Origin: Lathyrus oleraceus
Lineage: Eukaryota; Streptophyta; Magnoliopsida; Fabales; Fabaceae
Length of the DNA: 64,000 bases
NCBI RefSeq assembly: GCF_024323335.1
Contig: NC_066579.1
Span: forward strand, 351,795,400 to 351,859,399
Direction: 5' to 3'
This document shows, one piece after another, positions 58,990 to 64,000 of this stretch (within the stretch, counting starts at the first letter, position 1; every line of letters begins with the position of its first letter). The notes below the pieces were generated by a model. The model ran no database searches, was not told the DNA's origin, and worked only from the letters and a program-made list of their open reading frames with translations. The translations under genes and the position numbers were made by a program.

Positions 58990-59635
58990 TACTTGTCCTA
59001 CTGTTTCCATGTAACAGATTCACATATTTATGAATGAGAATATTATTCTTATATTATTTATGTTGCTTGCTTTCTGTCCTTCTCCCTTTTTATGATACGA
59101 AAGAAGAGAAGTATTAAACGCATTTCTGCATAGTTGGTGCACCCCTCTTCAGAACTAGTCACTCCAAGGATGTAGGCGGTGGAGTCTGGAAACGTCCACC
59201 TCAATCTGAGTCATAACTCAGGGACAGGGACGAGGATCCTACCCTTTCCCGAGGACGATCCTCTATGACGTAGAAAACTCATCAGAATATAATTGCAAAG
59301 TTATGACCACGTCTCTCTGATCCCCACTTAGGGAAAGGAAAACAACACATAAACATCGTGAAAGCTAAATACAATCAATAAACACTAAAAATAACATCAT
59401 TTGATGTACATAATAGTAATAGAAAATTACAATGAATTAGGTCAAGTGACTCTAATTGATGTACAACTTTTCCGAAGGTAACATCTTCTAGACTATTGTT
59501 ATAAAGGCCCATTAGTTGTTTTTTCAATCATCAAGTTCCTCTCGAAAATCCCCCACCTCTCTAGAATGGGTATCTCTCTCTCTTATTCAAGCTTCATTGT
59601 GACTTCCTAAGTGCTCGAAGACGAAGCCTCTAGCA
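58990..59635 (+). other. Tat-type 3' UTR, no gene seen
   Basis: A CTGTTTCCATGTAACAGATTC phrase (59000 region), AATGAGAATATTATTC and CTCAGGGACAGGGACGAGG fit the region after Tat integrase. Similar phrases occur near 7060-7280. No LTR boundary was placed. Confidence 0.4.
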
Positions 59636-60001
59636 TTAGCCCCGCCTTTTAGGAGCCTCACTTCTTTTCTTTAAGAAAACCCTTAAGTACGCCATACGGA
59701 AGGCTAAAGTCGTGAGAGACCCAACCAGATTCACCTCCCCCAAGAAGGGAGACATTTGATCCAAACGATGGCGCATCCTAGAACATTCCCTTTCAAATTT
59801 TGAAAATTTTGCCTCATGACTGGCCACAAACAGAGTCATAAAGGAGGTCGCACGCAACAACTGGAAGACCGAATCCACCAACAAGCCAGATTTTCCTGTT
59901 TTAAAGAGTTTAAATGCGTGGGTTTGATGATGGTTTTGTGTAGCCTGGGCAAGTTTTACCGAGGCCCCACGATGGGCGTCAAATGTTTTTGCTAAAAACA
60001 C
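59636..60001 (-). pseudogene. Antisense ORF of the Tat-type element (C-terminal part)
   Basis: It is a 121-residue minus-strand frame: HRGASVKLAQATQNHHQTHA, a hydrophobic helix (LLVDSVFQLLRATSFMTLFV), then a charged helix FSKFERECSRMRHRLDQM and FRMAYLRVFLKKRSEA. No fold was recognised. Its position, about 0.7 kb after the integrase and on the opposite strand, matches the antisense ORFs at 32203-32760 and 37215-38782. Its function is unknown. Confidence 0.55.
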
Positions 60002-60540
60002 TAAAAGATTGACTTCCTTGTTCTAAGTCAATGAGAGCCTAAAATGAATGGTTAGGGTGTCTGTAATGTGTGTTTGTCTCGGTTTTGCTTATCCTTTATC
60101 CTCAAAACTTCCTCCTATTTATAGGTCTCCATCTTTTTCTCTTCCCATTTTGCTCGACTCTCCATATCCTCCATAAATTCATCTATCAATAACGTTTGCC
60201 GCATTTATAATTGTCATGTAACGTCTTCCTTTTCACTAATTATAACTCTCTGTCATAATGTATCACCTTGTAATCGTTTCTTATGACCCTTCAAATGACA
60301 TATTGGCCTTGTCATCGGATCTGATTTTTACTAATTGGACCATTCTCGGCTCTATAGGAGATCGACTCCACCTTGCTTATTCGAATATCCTGATCGGATT
60401 TCAATTAATAGATATGATGTCCTAGTCGGAATCTGATTGCTTGATGACAACCCAATTATTTGATCTGTTAACCCTACCATACTCGATTATCGTGACAACT
60501 TGTCCTCAAAGAACTCATGTGCTCAAATAAACTTCGTTGA

Positions 60541-60765
<225 letters not shown>

Positions 60766-60817
60766 TCTCTCTGCTCTCCTATCTCTCTCTCTCCTATCTC
60801 CTCTTCCTCTCTCTCTC

Positions 60818-60861
60818 ATATATAATATATATCTATATATATATATATCTATATATATATA

Positions 60862-60950
<89 letters not shown>
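60818..60950. repeat. (AT)n microsatellite upstream of ERF copy 3
   Basis: It is AT-alternating with a few breaks (AATT near 60910). It ends at GTGAAGAGTGAGAGTGATCC, where homology to the promoter of ERF copy 2 begins. Confidence 0.95.
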
Positions 60951-60953
<3 letters not shown>

Positions 60954-61375
60954 AGAGTGAGAGTGATCCAACCTTATCGTTTTTATGATTTTAAAGCGTA
61001 ATATACCATCAGCTTCATCAACCAACCCTTTTACACTTTATAGATATGTTCACGTGGATTATTATTATCATCATTAATAATTATAAAAATAAGTAAAGGT
61101 GGTCCAAATCTTGCAATTCTTGTCTCCTTGGCCGCGTAGTGAGCTTCATCTCTTCTCTCCTCATCTCACACGTGTACAATCAAACACGCATTCGAACTGA
61201 GCTGACCTTTCATAACTAGTCAAATTTCATCACTCACTTCACTTATGCAACCTATATATATATCTTCAGCCGCAAAACTCAACTATCAAACGCAGCCAAA
61301 ACATCATACTACAATACAGATCATATTCCTCTTAAAAAAACACCTTTCTAACAACATTAACTTTCTACTGTCAAT
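60951..61375 (+). promoter_or_regulatory. Promoter and 5' UTR of ERF copy 3
   Basis: It is collinear with 40272-40748. CACGTG lies at 61169-61174 and a TATA box CTATATATATAT at about 61252-61262. The TTGAC core of copies 1 and 2 reads CTGAC here, so this copy may have lost that W-box. A TA microsatellite directly precedes the shared promoter. Confidence 0.65.
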
Positions 61376-62005
61376 ATGGTGAAATCGAATGTGGAGAAAC
61401 ATGCGGCGGAACGAAGTGATTCATTGTTCCGAGGAGTGAGGAAGAGGAAGTGGGGAAAATATGTGTCGGAAATTAGATTACCAAACAGCCGTCAAAGAAT
61501 ATGGTTAGGCTCTTATGACTCCGCAGAAAAAGCGGCGCGTGCATTTGACGCGGCTATGTTCTGCTTACGTGGCAGTGGTGCCAGGTTTAATTTCCCAAAT
61601 AATCCACCGGAAATTGCCGGACGAAGGTCCATGACCCATTCTGAGATTCAAGCCGCCGCCGCCCGTTTTGCCAATTCTGAGCCCTGTATTGAGTTTTCGT
61701 GTCGACCCGATAATACTCCAGATCAAACACCGTCTTCTTCGGTGGGAACACCAATCACTCCATTGTTGCCTATGGATTTGCCATCTCCTGCTCTCTCCGA
61801 TGTTACTGTTCAAACGGAGAGTGACATAACGGATAACGGATTGTTTAGTGATTTGTTTTCAGACACCGGGTCGGGTTACACTATGTTTCCGGGGTTTGAT
61901 GATTTTTGTGGCGAGTTTTACGTGCCGGAGTTCACAAAATTTGATTATGAACAAGAGAACATGGATGAGTTTATAATTCATGATTCCTTTTTATGGAGTT
62001 TCTAA
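61376..62005 (+). CDS. AP2/ERF transcription factor, DREB A-5 (group II) type, copy 3
   Basis: It is intronless, with 209 codons plus stop, the same length as copy 2. The AP2 domain is identical in its key parts ([34 protein letters not shown]). It differs from copy 2 at scattered residues: TNIPDIAGG against NNPPEIAGR after the domain, HFAN against RFAN, and EYSGRP against EFSCRP. The acidic C-terminus ([13 protein letters not shown], ending SFLWSF) is preserved. It should act as a nuclear DNA-binding regulator of the A-5 type. The retained frame and the mild residue changes argue that both intact copies are under selection, but expression is unknown. Confidence 0.93.
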   Translation: MVKSNVEKHAAERSDSLFRGVRKRKWGKYVSEIRLPNSRQRIWLGSYDSAEKAARAFDAAMFCLRGSGARFNFPNNPPEIAGRRSMTHSEIQAAAARFANSEPCIEFSCRPDNTPDQTPSSSVGTPITPLLPMDLPSPALSDVTVQTESDITDNGLFSDLFSDTGSGYTMFPGFDDFCGEFYVPEFTKFDYEQENMDEFIIHDSFLWSF

Positions 62006-62400
62006 ATATTTTCATACGGGAGTCGGGTTGCATGGATTTTTACCCGGATTTAAAACCGGGTTTAGGCGGGTTAGCTTTGCTTTTTATAGGATCAAGTCCT
62101 ATCAAATTTTCTCGTAATAATTTTTGTCGAGATATTTCGGTTTTGATTTTTGTGGATATGAATCATGAAACAATGTAAAGTGGTCTAATGATGTAAATTT
62201 TTGGTCATTCTTTGAACTATACATGGATAAGATTTTTCTGCCTTATATACTATTTATTGCCTTGATATAGACATGTGGGATCTGGTTAGCCAAAAGTACA
62301 TCTTAATTGTATGTGGTTTGTGAGTGTTTATATACTATGTTGTCCTCTATAGGCCTCTAAAACATGTCCATATATTTGAATTCGGTTATGTTATTCCTAT
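62006..62400 (+). other. 3' region shared with ERF copy 2
   Basis: It is collinear with 41379-41830 and includes the hairpin ACCCGG...CCGGGT at 62042-62061. Homology fades after about 62390. Confidence 0.6.
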
Positions 62401-62958
62401 CCCATTTGTTACACTAAATAAATATTCTGTCTAAATTTTTCATCGTATTTATACCGTGAATACTATATTTTGAAATAAAAAAAATATTTTTTATGAACAG
62501 TATGTGAACAGTATCGATGAACAATGATCGTGAATAATAATTTTAAAATAATGAAATAAAATTGGTTAATAAAATATAAAAAGTTGATTAATAAAATAAT
62601 GAAATTGATTAATATACGTTCAGATATTAAAAATAATTTTTACTAATACACCAAAATTGATTAATAGAAAATTGCAACTTTTTGCTCACCATATTAATAG
62701 AAAATAAAATATCATACCAAATAACCATACCAATCAAAAATTCAAAATTTTATAGTGCATTAATCAAAGTCCCCCCTCACTCTTTGTCTTTGCTACATCA
62801 TCACAATATTCATATAATTTTAATAAAGTCAATCTTATTTGAAGATATTGAAATCGAATGGCTTTAACACTCTTGATTTGACTTTCTCAACGAGTATTAG
62901 ACAAATATTTCATAGTTAAACCAGAAACATTATAAAGAATTTTTTTCGTTGAATAAGA
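62400..62958. other. AT-rich spacer
   Basis: It is very AT-rich, with a short phrase GATTAATA repeated near 62555-62665. No gene or element end was recognised. Confidence 0.4.
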
Positions 62959-63013
62959 CCCCCCCCCCCCCCACCCCCTCCCACCCCCCCCCCCCCCCCA
63001 CCCCCCCCCCCCC

Positions 63014-63084
<71 letters not shown>
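62959..63084. repeat. Poly(C) tract, 126 bp
   Basis: All bases are C except A at 62973, 62983, 63000 and 63014 and T at 62979. The last 70 bases (63015-63084) are uninterrupted C. The polyglycine frames on the minus strand are artefacts. Confidence 0.95.
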
Positions 63085-63086
<2 letters not shown>

Positions 63087-64000
63087 ATGAAGCAACCTTA
63101 ACAAAAAAATGTGTCATATTACCAAGAATAGTTAAGACTATGGAAAGCACACTGCAACATATAAGTTAATTTGGTACTGATACACATAACTGCTTATCGA
63201 TAATATTATATATACATATCTAAAATAATAATATACAATATGACACATGCTATACAAAGTTGCCTAGACAAAACTAAGATCTATGTACAATATCCATATA
63301 TATACACAAGCTACAGGGAAGGATCTTCATATCAAAAACCTCTTAAACATCATCAGAAAAACTTACCATTTCCCTTCACCTGCATAGTACCACATGCAAC
63401 AATAATAATGGGGTGTGATAATAATCTTAATAGGTTCTCTAACTTATGGGTCCACTCGACTCTAAAGGGTTAATATCAAATCCTCAACTTAAGTTTCTCG
63501 ATAAAATACTACTTGTGTACACTTAGACAATAGAGAAAGACTTAAGTATCTAAAGGATAATCTCATTCTATGGAAACATGTAACTTGAATTCACATAACT
63601 CAATAAATCACTATCCGAAAAATGTCACAAAACATCTTTCCCCAACCAGACCTACGTCTAGGGCAAGGCTCGAGTCATATATGTTTGTATGATTTGAACT
63701 TCATGTGGATTCGGGTTCTCCATGGGACTCTAACCCACTTCAAGAACCATCATCCATATTGGACTTGAACCCACTTAGGGTATCTTTCCTCATATGGGAC
63801 TCGAACCCACTTAGAGGTCCACCTCTTCTCTATGAACTCAATTCATAGTTGGGACTCAACTCCATTATGAGGCACGAATCGTTGGTGCATACATCCTAAT
63901 TTTACTTTATATAAGTATCTCAATTGGGATGTGCATGATCAAAGGTTATTTTCGAATATGTGATTAGGTTCCAACATCACCGTGTTTGCACTCATCAATC
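63085..64000. repeat. Unclassified repeat-rich end of the window
   Basis: No gene is recognised. At about 63715-63870 an imperfect repeat of about 50 bp recurs, with TGGGACTCGAACCCACTTAG-like lines in four variants. It looks like an LTR-internal repeat. The element continues outside the window or is too decayed to name. Confidence 0.35.

Noticed and set aside
62887..63150. Polyglycine ORF on the minus strand
   Set aside because: It is a direct translation of the poly(C) tract.
63715..63870. tRNA-like B-box matches (GGACTCGAACCC) suggesting a SINE
   Set aside because: The phrase occurs as four imperfect repeats with no A-box, no poly(A) tail and no tRNA fold.

Overview
The window is plant nuclear DNA, and the retroelement content points to a legume. 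It is AT-rich, with no bacterial-type operons, no rRNA or tRNA genes and no CRISPR array. The transposable elements are those of plants: Ogre/Tat-type Ty3/gypsy with LTRs near 5 kb, Retand-like Tat elements, Athila/Cyclops-like gypsy, Ty1/copia, a LINE relic and an En/Spm-type transposase relic. Long-LTR Ogre elements are a hallmark of pea/vetch-type legumes (tribe Fabeae and relatives). The exact genus is inference and cannot be read from the window.

The only likely host genes are three copies of one intronless AP2/ERF transcription factor gene (DREB A-5/group II type), at about 5.6-6.4, 40.3-41.8 and 61.0-62.4 kb, all on the + strand. Copies 2 and 3 are intact, each 209 codons, with matching promoters (TATA box, CACGTG) and 3' regions. 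Copy 1 is a pseudogene: its ATG reads ATA, the invariant WLG motif has lost its Trp, it has a premature TGA, and its 3' end is replaced by retroelement sequence.

The rest is layered transposon debris. 1-5.5 kb: diverged LTR ends, an En/Spm-type transposase scrap, two tandem repeats and a copia gag relic. 6.4-33.3 kb: a decayed Tat-type gypsy element (gag 8.2-10.6 kb, pol 28.1-32.1 kb) split by a 17.6 kb Ogre-like element at 10573-28138. That element is bounded by an exact 5-bp target duplication (ATATG), has LTRs of 4836 and 4948 bp, and is internally deleted. 33.3-39.6 kb: a Retand-like gypsy relic with short LTRs, a gag relic, a probable solo LTR and an antisense ORF. 42.09-47.01 kb: a fairly complete minus-strand Ty1/copia element inserted in a TA microsatellite. 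47.3-47.8 kb: a LINE reverse-transcriptase relic. 48.6-60.1 kb: a Tat-type integrase gene cut by a 9.2 kb Athila/Cyclops-like composite at 48993-58173 (target duplication GGGGG). The composite itself holds inverted and tandemly repeated integrase and gag pieces. 60.5-61 kb and 63 kb: large microsatellites, including 70 uninterrupted C.

The three ERF copies were most likely produced by local duplication and then pushed apart by nested insertions. No wholly new biological system is evident. The most unusual observations are the recurrent antisense ORF in three separate Tat-type relics, the Athila-like composite, and the decay of one ERF copy beside two conserved ones.
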